Shown piece after piece: positions 8,388 to 18,292 of a stretch of DNA of 64,000 nt. Made by a program: the position numbers and the translations under genes. The notes beneath the pieces were generated by a model. That model saw only the letters and a program-made list of their open reading frames with translations. It had not been told where the DNA came from and did not search any database. Location: the NCBI RefSeq assembly GCF_001646785.1, contig NZ_LRRH01000001.1:62001-126000 (forward strand), in the 5' to 3' direction. Position 1 is the first letter of the stretch. Each line of letters starts with the position of its first letter. The DNA comes from Rhodococcus phenolicus. GTDB taxonomy: Bacteria; Actinomycetota; Actinomycetes; Mycobacteriales; Mycobacteriaceae.

Positions 8388-8849
8388 TCAGGGCGTCACG
8401 GGCCCGGCTCCCCGCGCCCGGCGTGGCTCGAGCACCAGACCGAGCACGATCATGACGACCGCCAGCCCGAGGTGCAGCCAGTTGTCCGCCGTGTTCACGG
8501 GGACGAAGTTCGCCGCGCTGTCCAGGTCGATCAGCAGCCCGTAGAGCCACAGCACGGCGTAGATCACGCCGCCGACGACGAGGAACGCCCGGGCGGAGGC
8601 GACGGTACGGGCCATCGCGATCCCGGCCACGCCGAACAACAGGTGCACTATGTTGTGCAGGACCGATACGTTGAACACCCCCAGCAGCATCGCTTCGGAG
8701 TGATGACCGGCGAAGGTCATGGTGTCGTAGTCGACGGTGATACCGGGGATGAACCCCAGGACTCCGACGAGGAGGAACAGCGCACCCACCGCCAGGGCTG
8801 CGATCTGCACCGGAGTTCGCGTAGCGCTTCGTGTCGTGTGCTCGGCCAT
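8388..8849 (-). CDS. DUF4383 integral membrane protein
   Basis: A 153-residue protein with four hydrophobic segments near residues 14-36, 56-75, 85-107 and 123-141, the last followed by a short Arg-rich cytoplasmic tail. The motif HNIVHLLFGVAGIAMAR between helices 1 and 3 and the DNWLHLGLAVVMI helix are typical of DUF4383, a small actinobacterial membrane family of unknown role. The ATG at 8849 has GAAGGGA 6 bases upstream; the very long open frame beyond it is antisense to lhr and not real. Confidence 0.85.
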   Translation of the reverse strand: MAEHTTRSATRTPVQIAALAVGALFLLVGVLGFIPGITVDYDTMTFAGHHSEAMLLGVFNVSVLHNIVHLLFGVAGIAMARTVASARAFLVVGGVIYAVLWLYGLLIDLDSAANFVPVNTADNWLHLGLAVVMIVLGLVLEPRRARGAGPVTP

Positions 8850-9002
8850 GGCCGTTCCCTTCTGTGGGACCCACCGACCTGTGGGTTCCGGACGCCTACC
8901 CCGGGGACGGACCGCACAAACATCGGACGTCCGGCCGGGCCGGACCGGGTGTACCTGCGCGGTTCCGTCGTCGCTGTCGGACCCCGGGTGCACCATGGAC
9001 GG

Positions 9003-12000
9003 GTGACCGACGTCCTCGACCGCTTCTCCGCACCCACCCGCGAATGGTTCGCGGGTGCGTTCGCCGCGCCCACCCCGGCCCAGCTCGGCGCGTGGGAGGC
9101 GATCTCGTCGGGTCTGCACACGCTGGTCGTCGCACCGACGGGATCCGGCAAGACGCTCTCGGCGTTCCTGTGGTCGCTCGACCGGCTGGCGGCCGAGCCG
9201 CGCGACGCCGGCACCACCCGGGTCCTGTACGTCTCGCCGCTCAAGGCGCTGGCCGTCGACGTCGAACGGAACCTGCGTTCGCCGCTGGTCGGGATCACCC
9301 AGACCGCGAAACGGCTCGGCCTCGACCCTCCGGAGATCACCGTCGGGGTGCGCTCGGGCGACACCTCCCCTGCCGACCGGCGCAAGCTCGTCCAGAAGCC
9401 ACCGGACATCCTCATCACCACACCCGAGTCGCTGTTCCTCATGCTCACCTCGGCCGCCCGCAGCACCCTCGCCGGCGTCGAAACCGTGATCGTCGACGAG
9501 GTGCACGCGGTCGCCGGAACCAAACGTGGTGCGCACCTCGCGGTTTCCCTCGAGCGCCTGGATCTGCTGCTTCCGCGACCGGCGCAGCGGATCGGTCTGT
9601 CCGCGACGGTCCGCCCGCACGAGGAGGTCGGCCGGTTCCTCACCGGCCCCGCCCCGATCCGGATCGTCGCACCGCCCGCATCCAAGACGTGGGACCTCTC
9701 GGTCCGCGTCCCCGTCGAGGACATGACCGAGCTGGGCGTCGCGGCACCGGATCCCGGTTCGACGGGCGAGGATTCGTTCTCCCCCACCCCGCAGGCCGGG
9801 TCGATCTGGCCGCACGTCGAAGAACAACTCGTCGATCTCATCACCGCGCACCGGTCGACGATCGTGTTCGCCAACTCCCGCCGCCTCGCCGAACGGCTGA
9901 CGGCACGGCTCAACGAGATCCACGCCGAACGCACCGGCGTCACGGTCGACCGGGAACCACGACCACCCGCGCTGATCGGCGCTCCCACCGAGGTGAACTA
10001 CGGCGCCGAACCGCTGCTGGCCCGCGCCCACCACGGATCGGTGAGCAAGGACCAGCGCGCCCTGATCGAGGACGATCTGAAATCGGGCCGGCTCGCGTGT
10101 GTCGTCGCGACGTCGAGCCTCGAACTCGGCATCGACATGGGCGCGGTCGACCTCGTGATCCAGGTGGAGGCACCACCGTCGGTGGCCAGCGGCCTGCAAC
10201 GCGTCGGCCGGGCCGGCCACCAGGTCGGCGAGGTCTCGCGCGGCGTCCTGTTCCCCAAGCACCGCACCGACCTGATCCACTGCGCGGTCACCGTGGAACG
10301 GATGGTCGCGGGGCGGATCGAGGCGCTGCAGGTACCGGCGAACCCACTGGACGTGCTCGCGCAGCAGACCGTCGCGGCGGCAGCGCTCGAACCGATCGAC
10401 GTCGACGACTGGTTCGACACGGTGCGCCGCACCGGATCGTTCGCGACCCTGCCGCGCTCGGCCTACGAATCCACCCTGGATCTGCTGGCCGGGCGGTACC
10501 CCTCGGACGAGTTCGCCGAGCTGCGGCCACGGCTGGTGTGGGACCGCACCGACGGCACCCTCACCGGGCGTCCCGGAGCGCAACGCCTCGCCGTCACCTC
10601 CGGTGGGACGATTCCCGACCGTGGACTGTTCACCGTCTACATGGTCGGCGAGAAGGCAACGCGGGTAGGCGAACTCGACGAGGAGATGGTGTACGAGTCG
10701 CGGGTGGGCGATGTCTTCGCGCTCGGTGCGACCAGCTGGCGGATCGAGGAAATCACGTTCGACCGCGTGCTGGTCTCCCCCGCCTACGGGCGGCCCGGCC
10801 GGTTGCCGTTCTGGCACGGAGACGGGCAGGGCAGACCCGCCGAGCTCGGCGCGGCCCTCGGCGCGTTCGTCCGCGAACTCGGCCACGCCTCGGCCGACGA
10901 TGCCGAAACCCGCTGCAAGGAGAGCGGACTCGACGACAACGCCACGACGAACCTGATCCGGTTGCTGGACGAGCAGCGCACCGCGACCGGCCACCTGCCC
11001 ACCGACCGCACCCTCGTGGTCGAACGTTTCCGTGACGAACTCGGAGACTGGCGGCTGGTCCTGCACTCTCCGTTCGGGTTACGGGTGCATGCCCCGTGGG
11101 CACTCGCGGTCGGTGCGCGCCTACAGGACCGGTTCGGGGTCGAATCGAACCCGACCGCCTCGGACGACGGCATCATCGTGCGGCTGCCGGACACCGAGGA
11201 CGATCCGCCGGGCGCCGAGATCTTCGTGTTCGACCGTGACGAAATCGAGGACCTGGTCACCGAGCAGGTGGGCGGGTCGGCGCTGTTCGCGTCCCGCTTC
11301 CGCGAGTGCGCGGCCCGGGCGCTGCTCCTGCCGCGCCGCAACCCCGGCAAACGCGCCCCGCTGTGGCAGCAGCGGCAACGATCGGCACAGCTGCTGGACG
11401 TGGCGCGCCGCTATCCCTCGTTCCCGATCCTGCTCGAAACCGTCCGCGAATGTCTGCAGGACGTCTACGACCTTCCGGCGCTACGGGATCTGTTCGGCCG
11501 CATCGCCCGACGGCAGATCCGCCTGGTCGACGTCGAGACGGCCACCGCATCCCCGTTCGCGAGCTCGTTGCTGTTCGACTACGTCGGCGCCTTCCTCTAC
11601 GAGGGCGACAGTCCCCTCGCCGAGCGCCGGGCTGCCGCACTGTCGCTGGACTCGTCGCTGCTGGCCGAACTCCTGGGCCGGGTCGAGCTTCGGGAGCTGC
11701 TCGACGCCGACGTCATCGCCACCGCCGAACAGGAACTCCAGCGCCTCTCACCGGAGCGGCGAGCCCGCGACGCCGAGGGTGTCGCGGACCTGTTGCGGCT
11801 GCTCGGACCGCTGACCGCCGCGGAACTGCGGGAGCGCGCCACCGCCGATCCGGCGGAGTGGGTCGCGGGCCTGACCGCGCAGCACCGGGTCCTGGAGGTG
11901 TCGTTCGCGGGCTCCCTGTGGTGGGCCGCGATCGAGGACGCGTCCCGGCTGCGGGATGCGCTCGGTGTGCCGCTGCCGATCGGCGTGCCGACGGCGTTCG

Positions 12001-13544
12001 TCGAACCGGTCGCCGATCCGCTCGGCGACCTCATCGGCCGGTACGCCCGCACACACGGACCGTTCACCACCGCCGAGGCCGCGGCCCGGTTCGGTCTCGG
12101 CGCCGCCGTCGTACAGGACGTCCTGCGTCGTCTCGCCGACGAGAAACGCGTCACGACAGGAGAATTCCGGCCCGGAGCGACCGGATCGGAGTGGTGCGAC
12201 ACCGAGGTGCTGCGCCGGCTGCGCCGCCGATCGCTCGCCGCCGCGCGGCACGAGGTGGAACCGGTCAGCACCGCAACCCTGGGCCGTTTCCTGCCGGCCT
12301 GGCACAACATCGGCGGCGGTCTGCGCGGGATCGACGGAGTCGTGGCGGTCGTCGACCAGCTCGCCGGGTTCCCGGTCCCCGCCAGCGCCCTCGAGCCGCT
12401 CGTGCTCGCCCCCCGGGTACGGGACTACTCTCCCGCGATGCTCGACGAACTCACCTCGACCGGCGAGGTGCTGTGGTCGGGTGCCGGCTCGATCTCGGGC
12501 AAGGACGGATGGGTGTGCCTGCACCCGGCCGACGCGGCCCCCACCACCCTCGCACCGCCCGTCGACATCGAACTCGGCGATACGCATCGGGCGATCCTGG
12601 ACGCGTTGGCCGGGGGTGGCGGGTTCTTCTTCCGTCAGCTCGCCGATGCGTTGGTCGCGCAGGGAGCCGAGGTCACCGACGCGACCGCCGCGGCGGCACT
12701 GTGGGATCTGGTGTGGGCGGGGCACATCGGCGGCGACACCCTCGCCCCGCTCCGCGCCCTGATCGGCGACACCTCCCGCGCGACCCCCGCGCACCGCACC
12801 CCGCGCCGGGCACCGCGGTCGCGCATGTACCGGGGGCGTCCGGCCCTGCCGTCGCGGACCGGCCCACCGACGGTAGGCGGACGGTGGTCCCTGTTGCCCG
12901 AGCCCGAACCGCAGTCGACAGTTCGCGCCCACGCCACCGCCGAACTGCTGCTGGAACGGTACGGGGTGGTGACACGCGGAGTCGTCGCCGGTGAGTCCGT
13001 GCCCGGTGGGTTCGCGTTGATGTACAAGGTGCTCGCGCGTTTCGAGGAATCCGGGCGCTGCCGGCGCGGTTACTTCGTCGACTCGCTCGGCGGTGCACAG
13101 TTCTCGACACCCGACGTCGTGGATCGTTTGCGGTCCTACGGCGAATCCCTCGAAGGCCGGCACACCGAGACTCCGAGCGTGACGCTCGCGGCCTGCGATC
13201 CCGCGAACCCTTACGGCGCGGCGCTGCCGTGGCCCGCCCCGCGCGCCGACGACACGACACGGCACCGTCCGGGCCGGAAGGCCGGTGGCCTGGTGGCACT
13301 CGTCGACGGCAGGCTCGTGCTGTTCGTCGAGCGTGGCGGCCGCACCGTCCTGACGTTCGACGACGATCCCGGTGTCCTGCGGACGGCGTGCGCGTCACTC
13401 GCGGCCACCGTCAAGCGCGGAGGCGTCGACAAGATCGTGGTGGAGAAGGTCGACGGGCGGTCGATCCACGGTCACGACTTCGCGGCGCTGCTCGCCGAGG
13501 CCGGCTTCTCGGCCACCCCGCGCGGCTACCGGTTGCGGTCCTGA
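9003..13544 (+). CDS. lhr: ATP-dependent DNA helicase Lhr
   Basis: A 1513-residue superfamily 2 helicase, the long form found in actinobacteria, which moves 3' to 5' on single strands and unwinds DNA or RNA:DNA hybrids. Seen in order: Walker A APTGSGKT with K50, the YVSPLKAL motif Ia, TTPESL, DEVH at 165-168, and the SAT motif (GLSATVRPHEE), then the second RecA domain with TSSLELGIDMG and QRVGRAGH. The C-terminal half is the large Lhr-specific region with winged-helix and beta-barrel parts, ending near a DUF4145-free tail. GTG at 9003 (MTDVLDRF) was chosen because it gives the usual family N-terminus. Orthologue by position of M. tuberculosis Rv3296, where nei follows it as here. In mycobacteria lhr is DNA-damage inducible, but I saw no LexA box upstream. 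Confidence 0.95.
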   Translation: MTDVLDRFSAPTREWFAGAFAAPTPAQLGAWEAISSGLHTLVVAPTGSGKTLSAFLWSLDRLAAEPRDAGTTRVLYVSPLKALAVDVERNLRSPLVGITQTAKRLGLDPPEITVGVRSGDTSPADRRKLVQKPPDILITTPESLFLMLTSAARSTLAGVETVIVDEVHAVAGTKRGAHLAVSLERLDLLLPRPAQRIGLSATVRPHEEVGRFLTGPAPIRIVAPPASKTWDLSVRVPVEDMTELGVAAPDPGSTGEDSFSPTPQAGSIWPHVEEQLVDLITAHRSTIVFANSRRLAERLTARLNEIHAERTGVTVDREPRPPALIGAPTEVNYGAEPLLARAHHGSVSKDQRALIEDDLKSGRLACVVATSSLELGIDMGAVDLVIQVEAPPSVASGLQRVGRAGHQVGEVSRGVLFPKHRTDLIHCAVTVERMVAGRIEALQVPANPLDVLAQQTVAAAALEPIDVDDWFDTVRRTGSFATLPRSAYESTLDLLAGRYPSDEFAELRPRLVWDRTDGTLTGRPGAQRLAVTSGGTIPDRGLFTVYMVGEKATRVGELDEEMVYESRVGDVFALGATSWRIEEITFDRVLVSPAYGRPGRLPFWHGDGQGRPAELGAALGAFVRELGHASADDAETRCKESGLDDNATTNLIRLLDEQRTATGHLPTDRTLVVERFRDELGDWRLVLHSPFGLRVHAPWALAVGARLQDRFGVESNPTASDDGIIVRLPDTEDDPPGAEIFVFDRDEIEDLVTEQVGGSALFASRFRECAARALLLPRRNPGKRAPLWQQRQRSAQLLDVARRYPSFPILLETVRECLQDVYDLPALRDLFGRIARRQIRLVDVETATASPFASSLLFDYVGAFLYEGDSPLAERRAAALSLDSSLLAELLGRVELRELLDADVIATAEQELQRLSPERRARDAEGVADLLRLLGPLTAAELRERATADPAEWVAGLTAQHRVLEVSFAGSLWWAAIEDASRLRDALGVPLPIGVPTAFVEPVADPLGDLIGRYARTHGPFTTAEAAARFGLGAAVVQDVLRRLADEKRVTTGEFRPGATGSEWCDTEVLRRLRRRSLAAARHEVEPVSTATLGRFLPAWHNIGGGLRGIDGVVAVVDQLAGFPVPASALEPLVLAPRVRDYSPAMLDELTSTGEVLWSGAGSISGKDGWVCLHPADAAPTTLAPPVDIELGDTHRAILDALAGGGGFFFRQLADALVAQGAEVTDATAAAALWDLVWAGHIGGDTLAPLRALIGDTSRATPAHRTPRRAPRSRMYRGRPALPSRTGPPTVGGRWSLLPEPEPQSTVRAHATAELLLERYGVVTRGVVAGESVPGGFALMYKVLARFEESGRCRRGYFVDSLGGAQFSTPDVVDRLRSYGESLEGRHTETPSVTLAACDPANPYGAALPWPAPRADDTTRHRPGRKAGGLVALVDGRLVLFVERGGRTVLTFDDDPGVLRTACASLAATVKRGGVDKIVVEKVDGRSIHGHDFAALLAEAGFSATPRGYRLRS

Positions 13545-13545
13545 C

Positions 13546-14331
13546 ATGCCCGAGGGGGACACCGTGTTCCGGACCGCGGCACGACTGCACGCGGCGTTGT
13601 CGGGAAAGACATTGCTACGCTCTGATTTCCGCGTCCCACGCTACGCCACCGTGGACCTGTCCGGCGCACCCGTGACGGACACCGTCGCATGCGGCAAGCA
13701 CATCCTGACCCGGTTGCCCGAGTACACGGTGCACACCCATCTCATGATGGACGGCGAATGGCACGTGTACGCCCGCGGTGCTCGCTGGCGCAAGCCCGGA
13801 TTCCGTGCCCGGCTGGTCCTCGAGGCCGCCGACGTACAGGCGGTGGGTTTCGACCTCGGGATCGTCGAGGTGCTTCCCCGCGACCGCGAAGCCGACGCCG
13901 TCGGGCATCTGGGACCGGACCTGCTCGGGCCGCTGTGGGACCCGGCCGTGGCCGCCGCCAATCTCGCGCGCGATCCCGCACGGCCGATCGGGCTGGCCCT
14001 CCTCGATCAACGGATCCTCGCCGGTATCGGGAACGTGTACCGCAGCGAGCTGTGCTTTTTGCGGGGGGTCCATCCGGCGGCGCCCGTCGCGGACGCCGGC
14101 GACCCCGCCGGGTGGGTAGACCTGGCTCACCGCCTGCTCGTCGCGAACCGCGATCGCACGGTGCGCATCACCACCGGCGATCGTCGCCCCGGCCGGAATC
14201 TGTGGGTGTACGGGCGGGCCGGAAAGCCGTGCCGGCGCTGCGGAACCACCGTGGTGTCCGGCCACCTGGGGGCATCGACGGACCCGGAGCGGGTGTTCTA
14301 TCGCTGCCCGGCCTGCCAGCCGGGGCGGTGA
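13546..14331 (+). CDS. nei2: Endonuclease VIII-like DNA glycosylase/AP lyase Nei2
   Basis: A 261-residue Fpg/Nei-family enzyme that removes oxidised pyrimidines and cuts the abasic strand. The mature N-terminus P2-E3 (MPEGDTVF) supplies the nucleophile and the acid. The helix-two-turn-helix block LLDQRILAGIGNVYRSE is intact, and a C-terminal zinc finger is formed by C-x2-C (CRRCG) and C-x2-C (CPAC). It starts 1 base after the lhr stop, so the two repair genes form one operon. Position matches M. tuberculosis Rv3297. Confidence 0.93.
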   Translation: MPEGDTVFRTAARLHAALSGKTLLRSDFRVPRYATVDLSGAPVTDTVACGKHILTRLPEYTVHTHLMMDGEWHVYARGARWRKPGFRARLVLEAADVQAVGFDLGIVEVLPRDREADAVGHLGPDLLGPLWDPAVAAANLARDPARPIGLALLDQRILAGIGNVYRSELCFLRGVHPAAPVADAGDPAGWVDLAHRLLVANRDRTVRITTGDRRPGRNLWVYGRAGKPCRRCGTTVVSGHLGASTDPERVFYRCPACQPGR

Positions 14332-14376
14332 TTCCGCGGCGCGGCGAACGGCCCGAGCTCAGGGATGCTCCGGGAC

Positions 14377-14634
14377 TCAGTGATCGCGCAGTGCCTCGAT
14401 GAGCTCGCCCTTGCGCTTCGACGAGTACCCGCTGAGCCCGATCTCCTTGGCCCGCTTCTTCAGTTCCGCGACGGTCCAGTCCTCGTACGAACCGGACTTG
14501 CCGCCCTTGCGGCCCACCGAGGACCGGCCCTTGGCCGCGGCCGCGTTCGAGATCCGCGCCGCCTTCTCCTTCGACGCTCCGTCGTCGCGCAGATCCTGGT
14601 ACAGCTTCTCGTCCTTGATCGACGGGTTCGGCAT
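14377..14634 (-). CDS. Small Rho-N/SAP-like domain protein
   Basis: An 85-residue basic protein. The first half ([16 protein letters not shown], then GRKGGKSG) is Lys/Ala-rich, and the second half ([29 protein letters not shown]) is the helix-extended-helix fold of Rho N-terminal and SAP domains, which bind nucleic acid. Such proteins are common in actinobacteria (I believe the family is DUF7218) and are often stress-linked, but their job is unknown. The second ATG (14634) was chosen since GGGAGA lies 8 bases upstream and it continues into the conserved frame. It is monocistronic. Confidence 0.78.
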   Translation of the reverse strand: MPNPSIKDEKLYQDLRDDGASKEKAARISNAAAAKGRSSVGRKGGKSGSYEDWTVAELKKRAKEIGLSGYSSKRKGELIEALRDH

Positions 14635-14706
14635 CGCATTCTCCCTTCGTCGAGGGACGGATACCCACCCTCGATCGGGTCCATGCACGACCCGGCCGCG
14701 CGGCCG

Positions 14707-15297
14707 TCAGCGACCGGCGCTCTCGACCAGTTCGACGCAGTGCCGCACGAGCGTTTCGCGCGGCACGGCGATCGTGCCCTCGAGATAGCCCATGAACAGG
14801 CTCGTCAGCGCGCCGACCAGCCCCACCGCGACCATGTGCCGCTTGTCGGGGTCCTCGATGGCGAGCTGTTCGCGGACCAGCGTCACGAATCGGGGTGCGA
14901 GTTCGACACCGCTGGTGCCGATCGCCGGCTCGCGCAGCGGTGCCAGCAGCAGCACCCGGCCCATCGCGGGGTCGTCGACCATCAGCTCGACGAACACGCG
15001 CACGGCGGCGTCCGCGCGCTTGTTCGCGGGAGCTCCCTCGACCGCGGCGATCAGTGCGCTGCGGGCGCGGGCGCCCACCTCGTCGTAGACGGCGCGGACG
15101 AAGGTGTCCCGGTCGCCGAAGCTCTCGTAGAAGTACCGTTCGGTCAATCCGGCGGCGCGGCACACGGCGCGGACGTTGGAGGCCGACCGGTCGACCGCTC
15201 CGAGCAGCTGTATTCCTGCCATCAGCAAGGCTTCGCGTCGTACGCGCCGACGCTCCTCGAGGGCGGTCCCCGCCCAGCTTCGGCGCGTTGTCTCCAC
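14707..15297 (-). CDS. TetR/AcrR family transcriptional regulator
   Basis: A 196-residue repressor-type protein. Residues about 20-70 form the TetR helix-turn-helix (RREALLMAGIQLLGA, then VRAVCRAAGLTERYFYESFGDRDTF), followed by an all-helical ligand domain with no recognisable ligand pocket. It is divergent from a decayed DUF2236 (MpaB-like) gene. TetR genes next to DUF2236 genes are common in rhodococci and mycobacteria, so the regulator has probably lost its neighbouring target here. A candidate operator lies in the intergenic gap. Confidence 0.88.
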   Translation of the reverse strand: METTRRSWAGTALEERRRVRREALLMAGIQLLGAVDRSASNVRAVCRAAGLTERYFYESFGDRDTFVRAVYDEVGARARSALIAAVEGAPANKRADAAVRVFVELMVDDPAMGRVLLLAPLREPAIGTSGVELAPRFVTLVREQLAIEDPDKRHMVAVGLVGALTSLFMGYLEGTIAVPRETLVRHCVELVESAGR

Positions 15298-15337
15298 CGC
15301 TCATCCCGTCGTCGACCCCTGCGCCGTCGAATCCTAC

Positions 15338-15359
15338 TCTGACAACATGCGTAGTCAGA
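15338..15359. promoter_or_regulatory. Candidate TetR operator (TCTGAC-N10-GTCAGA)
   Basis: An inverted repeat with 6-base perfect arms, set about 40 bases upstream of the TetR gene start and covering the ATG region of the decayed DUF2236 gene. Spacing and place fit an autoregulated, divergent TetR operator. The assignment is inferred from position and symmetry only. Confidence 0.4.
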
Positions 15360-15788
15360 ACTCGGCGGTGCCCCCGGTGGCCACGCGCGACGTCCTCATT
15401 CTGTCGCGTCTCGACCGGCCGCCGTTCCTGAAACGGTGTCCGACACCGCTCTGGCGCATCCTGCGGCCGGCCTCGACCCGCGGATTCCTGTGGCTGACCG
15501 TCGGCCTCTACGACCCCGCCCGTGCGTGACCTGCTCGGCCTGTCGTGGTCGCGCCCGGAGCAACGTCTGCACCGGGTGATCGGCCGGGCCATCGGTCTCG
15601 GCACCCGGCTCGTGCCGTGGCGGCACCGCTACCGTCCTCGGGCCCGTGCCGGGTGGGACCGGGAGTCCGGACGTATCCGGAGCGGTGCGCCGATCGTGCA
15701 CACCCCGGCCCGGAACCTGCCGCCGCTCGACCGCCGCGGCTCCCCGGTCCGCTACAGCCCCGAGGAGGTTGCGCGACACAGCCGGTGA
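15347..15788 (+). pseudogene. Decayed DUF2236 / MpaB-like oxygenase, N-terminally deleted and frameshifted
   Basis: Two overlapping short frames (15347-15529 and 15522-15788) together spell the C-terminal part of a DUF2236 protein: first RPPFLKRCPTPLWRILRP and GFLWLTVGLYDPA, then, in the other frame, VRDLLGLSWSRPEQRLHR and HRYRPRARAGW. In intact family members these blocks are continuous, with a sequence resembling TVG-LPPAVRDLLG at the join, so the shift falls around 15505-15521. The heme-coordinating N-terminal two thirds, about 200 residues, are missing. No ribosome binding site precedes 15347. DUF2236 proteins include the rubber oxygenase Lcp and MpaB'. Alternatively they are two coupled small genes (GTGCGTGA overlap), which I think less likely. 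Confidence 0.6.
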
Positions 15789-15818
15789 AGCGGGCCGCGG
15801 CGTGTCACCCTGTTGTGC

Positions 15819-16355
15819 ATGAAGGTCGACGCTCACGCCGTGCTGCACGGGCCCCTCTTTTCGCGGAGCCGGCCCCTCGACCGCAGCAATGCCGCCAGCC
15901 GAATCAGCGCCTATATCTACGGCAACATCCTGGTCCTGGCGGCACTCGTGCCGGTGGTGACCGAGCAGAAGTACGTCGGGATCGCGATCGTCCTCGGCAC
16001 CACGCTGTCGACGTTCGTCGCGCACGTGTTCGCCGAGGCGGTCGGGCACAGCGTGCGAGAAGGTGCACAGCTGACCGCTGCCGAGCGCTGGGCGGAGGTG
16101 CGCAACTCGGTGCCGATCCTCAGCTCCGCGGTGATGCCGTGCGCGATCCTGGCCGTCGGGTGGATCGGCTGGCTCGAGCCGCGCACCGCCCAGTTGCTCG
16201 CCGAGGTCGCGGTGCTCGTGCGGATCGGCGGCATCGTCCTCGTCATCGGCCGGCTCAACGGCAAACGCCCCGGCAAGGGCTGGCTGACCAGCGCCGCGGT
16301 CATCACCCTGGTCGCCGTGACGGTCGTGTTCACCAAGGTCCTGCTGACCCACTGA
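15819..16355 (+). CDS. Integral membrane protein of unknown function
   Basis: A 178-residue protein with about five hydrophobic helices: ISAYIYGNILVLAALVPV, YVGIAIVLGTTLSTFVAHV, VPILSSAVMPCAILAVGW, LLAEVAVLVRIGGIVLVI and a last one near the C-terminus. A His/Glu pair (HVFAEAVGH) follows the second helix. I recognise no named family. The ATG at 15819 is preferred to an upstream TTG. After its stop, 16369-16422 carries a short protein-like stretch (ADEAKAFRKDLLTEL then stop) that looks like a gene remnant. Confidence 0.75.
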   Translation: MKVDAHAVLHGPLFSRSRPLDRSNAASRISAYIYGNILVLAALVPVVTEQKYVGIAIVLGTTLSTFVAHVFAEAVGHSVREGAQLTAAERWAEVRNSVPILSSAVMPCAILAVGWIGWLEPRTAQLLAEVAVLVRIGGIVLVIGRLNGKRPGKGWLTSAAVITLVAVTVVFTKVLLTH

Positions 16356-16452
16356 GGCGTCCCCTCGCCGCACCGCGGACGAGGCGAAGGCGTTCCGGAA
16401 GGATCTGCTCACCGAGTTGTAAGCGCGCGGTCGTACGGCGTCGCCCGGACGG

Positions 16453-18186
16453 TCAGCCCCAGACGGGCACCGGTTCGAGGATCTCCGCGCGGGCCTCCGG
16501 TGCCGCCGCACGCAACGCGTCCGCGGACTCGTCGTCGGGACGGCTCTGCGACCGCACCTCCGCGTCGACCCGCGCCCGGTACGTGCTGATCTCCCGTTCC
16601 ACCGTCACCGCGTCCCAGCCCAGGATCGGAGCGACGAGCCGCGCGACCTGCTCGGCGCAGTGCACCCCGCGGTGCGGGTACTCGATCGCGATCCGGGTGC
16701 GCCGCGCCAGCACGTCCTCGAGATGCAGGGCACCTTCCGCCGCGGCCGCGTAGACGACCTCGACCTGAAGGTATTGCGGTGCGTCGGTGAGCGGTTGCAG
16801 CAGTTCGGGTTTGCCCTCGGCGTACGCGAGCAGCTCTTCGACGAGCGCGCCGTACCGGTCGAGCAGATGCTTGATCCGATACGGGTGAACCCGGTACTGC
16901 TCGGCGAGGTGCATGGTCTGGTTCACGAGCGCGAAGTAGCCGTCCGCGCCCACCAGCGGCACCTTCTCGGTGATGGACGACGCGATGCGCGACGGAATGT
17001 CCTCGGCGGCCAGATCGACGGCATCCTCCGCCATCACCCGGTAGGTGGTGTACTTGCCCCCGGCGATCGCCACCAGCCCCGGCGACACCCGCGCGACGGC
17101 GTGCTCACGCGACAGTTTCGAGGTCTCGTCGCTCTCCCCCGCGAGCAGCGGGCGCAGACCCGCGTAGACACCGTCGATGTCCTCGTGGGTGAGCGGGGTG
17201 ACGAGCACCTCGTTGACGTGGTCGAGGATGTAGTCGATGTCGGCCTTCGTCGCCGCGGGGTGCGCGAGGTCGAGATTCCAGTCGGTGTCCGTGGTGCCGA
17301 TGATCCAGTGGTTGCCCCACGGGATGACGAACAGCACCGACTTCTCGGTGCGCAGGATGATCGCCGAATCGGCGACGATGCGGTCGCGCGGCACCACGAT
17401 GTGCACGCCCTTCGACGCGCGTACCCGGAACCGGCCGCGCTGCCGGGACAGCGCCTGGATCTCGTCGGTCCACACGCCCGTCGCGTTGATCACCACGTGT
17501 GCCTTCACCTCGGTGACGGATCCGTCCTCGGAATCGCGTACCTGCACACCCGAGACCCGGTCCGCCTCGCGGAGGAAACCGACCACCTGCGTCGACGTCC
17601 GCACGACCGCGCCGTAGTGCGCCGCGGTCCGCGCCACCGTCATCGTGTGCCGCGCGTCGTCGACGACCGTGTCGAAGTACCGGATCCCGCCGATGAGCGA
17701 CGACCGCTTGAGGCCCGGCGCCATGCGCAGCGCCCCCGACCGCGTCAGGTGCTTCTGGGCGGGTACGGACTTGGCGCCGCCCATCCGGTCGTAGAGGAAG
17801 ATCCCAGCGGCCATGTAGGGCCGCTCCCACACGCGGTGTGTGAGCGGGAACAGGAACTCGAGCGGCTTGACCAGGTGCGGGGCGAGGGTCGTCAGCGACA
17901 GTTCCCGCTCGCGCAGCGCTTCCCGCACGAGACCGAATTCGAGCTGTTCGAGGTAGCGCAGCCCGCCGTGGAACATCTTCGACGACCGGCTCGAGGTGCC
18001 CGACGCGAAATCCCGGGCCTCGACGAGCGCGACCCGGAGCCCACGGGTCGCGGCGTCGAGCGCGGCCCCCGCCCCGACCACACCGCCGCCGATGACGACC
18101 ACATCGAACTGTTCGGAGCCCAGCCGCTGCCATGCCTCGCGGCGCTGCTCGGGTCCGAGGATCTGCACTCCCGGTTGGTTGCTCAC
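16453..18186 (-). CDS. glpD: Aerobic glycerol-3-phosphate dehydrogenase
   Basis: A 577-residue FAD enzyme on the inner face of the membrane that oxidises sn-glycerol 3-phosphate to dihydroxyacetone phosphate and passes electrons to quinone. The N-terminal dinucleotide fold [19 protein letters not shown] is followed by the family motif [16 protein letters not shown], the [10 protein letters not shown] strand, and GTTDTDWN. The C-terminal extension (DAO_C) is present, ending in PVPVWG. GTG at 18186 was chosen because GGGGAG lies 7 bases before it. It is transcribed away from glpK. The position corresponds to M. tuberculosis glpD2 (Rv3302c). Confidence 0.94.
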   Translation of the reverse strand: MSNQPGVQILGPEQRREAWQRLGSEQFDVVVIGGGVVGAGAALDAATRGLRVALVEARDFASGTSSRSSKMFHGGLRYLEQLEFGLVREALRERELSLTTLAPHLVKPLEFLFPLTHRVWERPYMAAGIFLYDRMGGAKSVPAQKHLTRSGALRMAPGLKRSSLIGGIRYFDTVVDDARHTMTVARTAAHYGAVVRTSTQVVGFLREADRVSGVQVRDSEDGSVTEVKAHVVINATGVWTDEIQALSRQRGRFRVRASKGVHIVVPRDRIVADSAIILRTEKSVLFVIPWGNHWIIGTTDTDWNLDLAHPAATKADIDYILDHVNEVLVTPLTHEDIDGVYAGLRPLLAGESDETSKLSREHAVARVSPGLVAIAGGKYTTYRVMAEDAVDLAAEDIPSRIASSITEKVPLVGADGYFALVNQTMHLAEQYRVHPYRIKHLLDRYGALVEELLAYAEGKPELLQPLTDAPQYLQVEVVYAAAAEGALHLEDVLARRTRIAIEYPHRGVHCAEQVARLVAPILGWDAVTVEREISTYRARVDAEVRSQSRPDDESADALRAAAPEARAEILEPVPVWG

Positions 18187-18292
18187 CACGCCACTCCCCG
18201 TGCCTCGTCGACGTATCCGGACCCAGGCTAGTAGTTTTCCCCCCGTACCGCTGACCCCGAGCGCAACCACCCACCCTTCGAGCGAGGACGCC
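18187..18292. promoter_or_regulatory. Divergent promoter region of glpD and glpK
   Basis: 106 bases separate the two divergent starts, so both promoters and any shared operator must lie here or in the coding ends. A run with TAGTAGTTTTCC near 18231-18242 is the AT-richest segment and could hold a -10 element. No clear inverted repeat was found. Confidence 0.4.

Noticed and set aside
8388-11066. An 892-codon minus-strand frame that joins the DUF4383 gene to a long stretch under lhr
   Set aside because: Only the last 153 codons are real (DUF4383); the rest is the reverse of lhr and lacks motifs. The ATG at 8849 with its ribosome binding site marks the real start.
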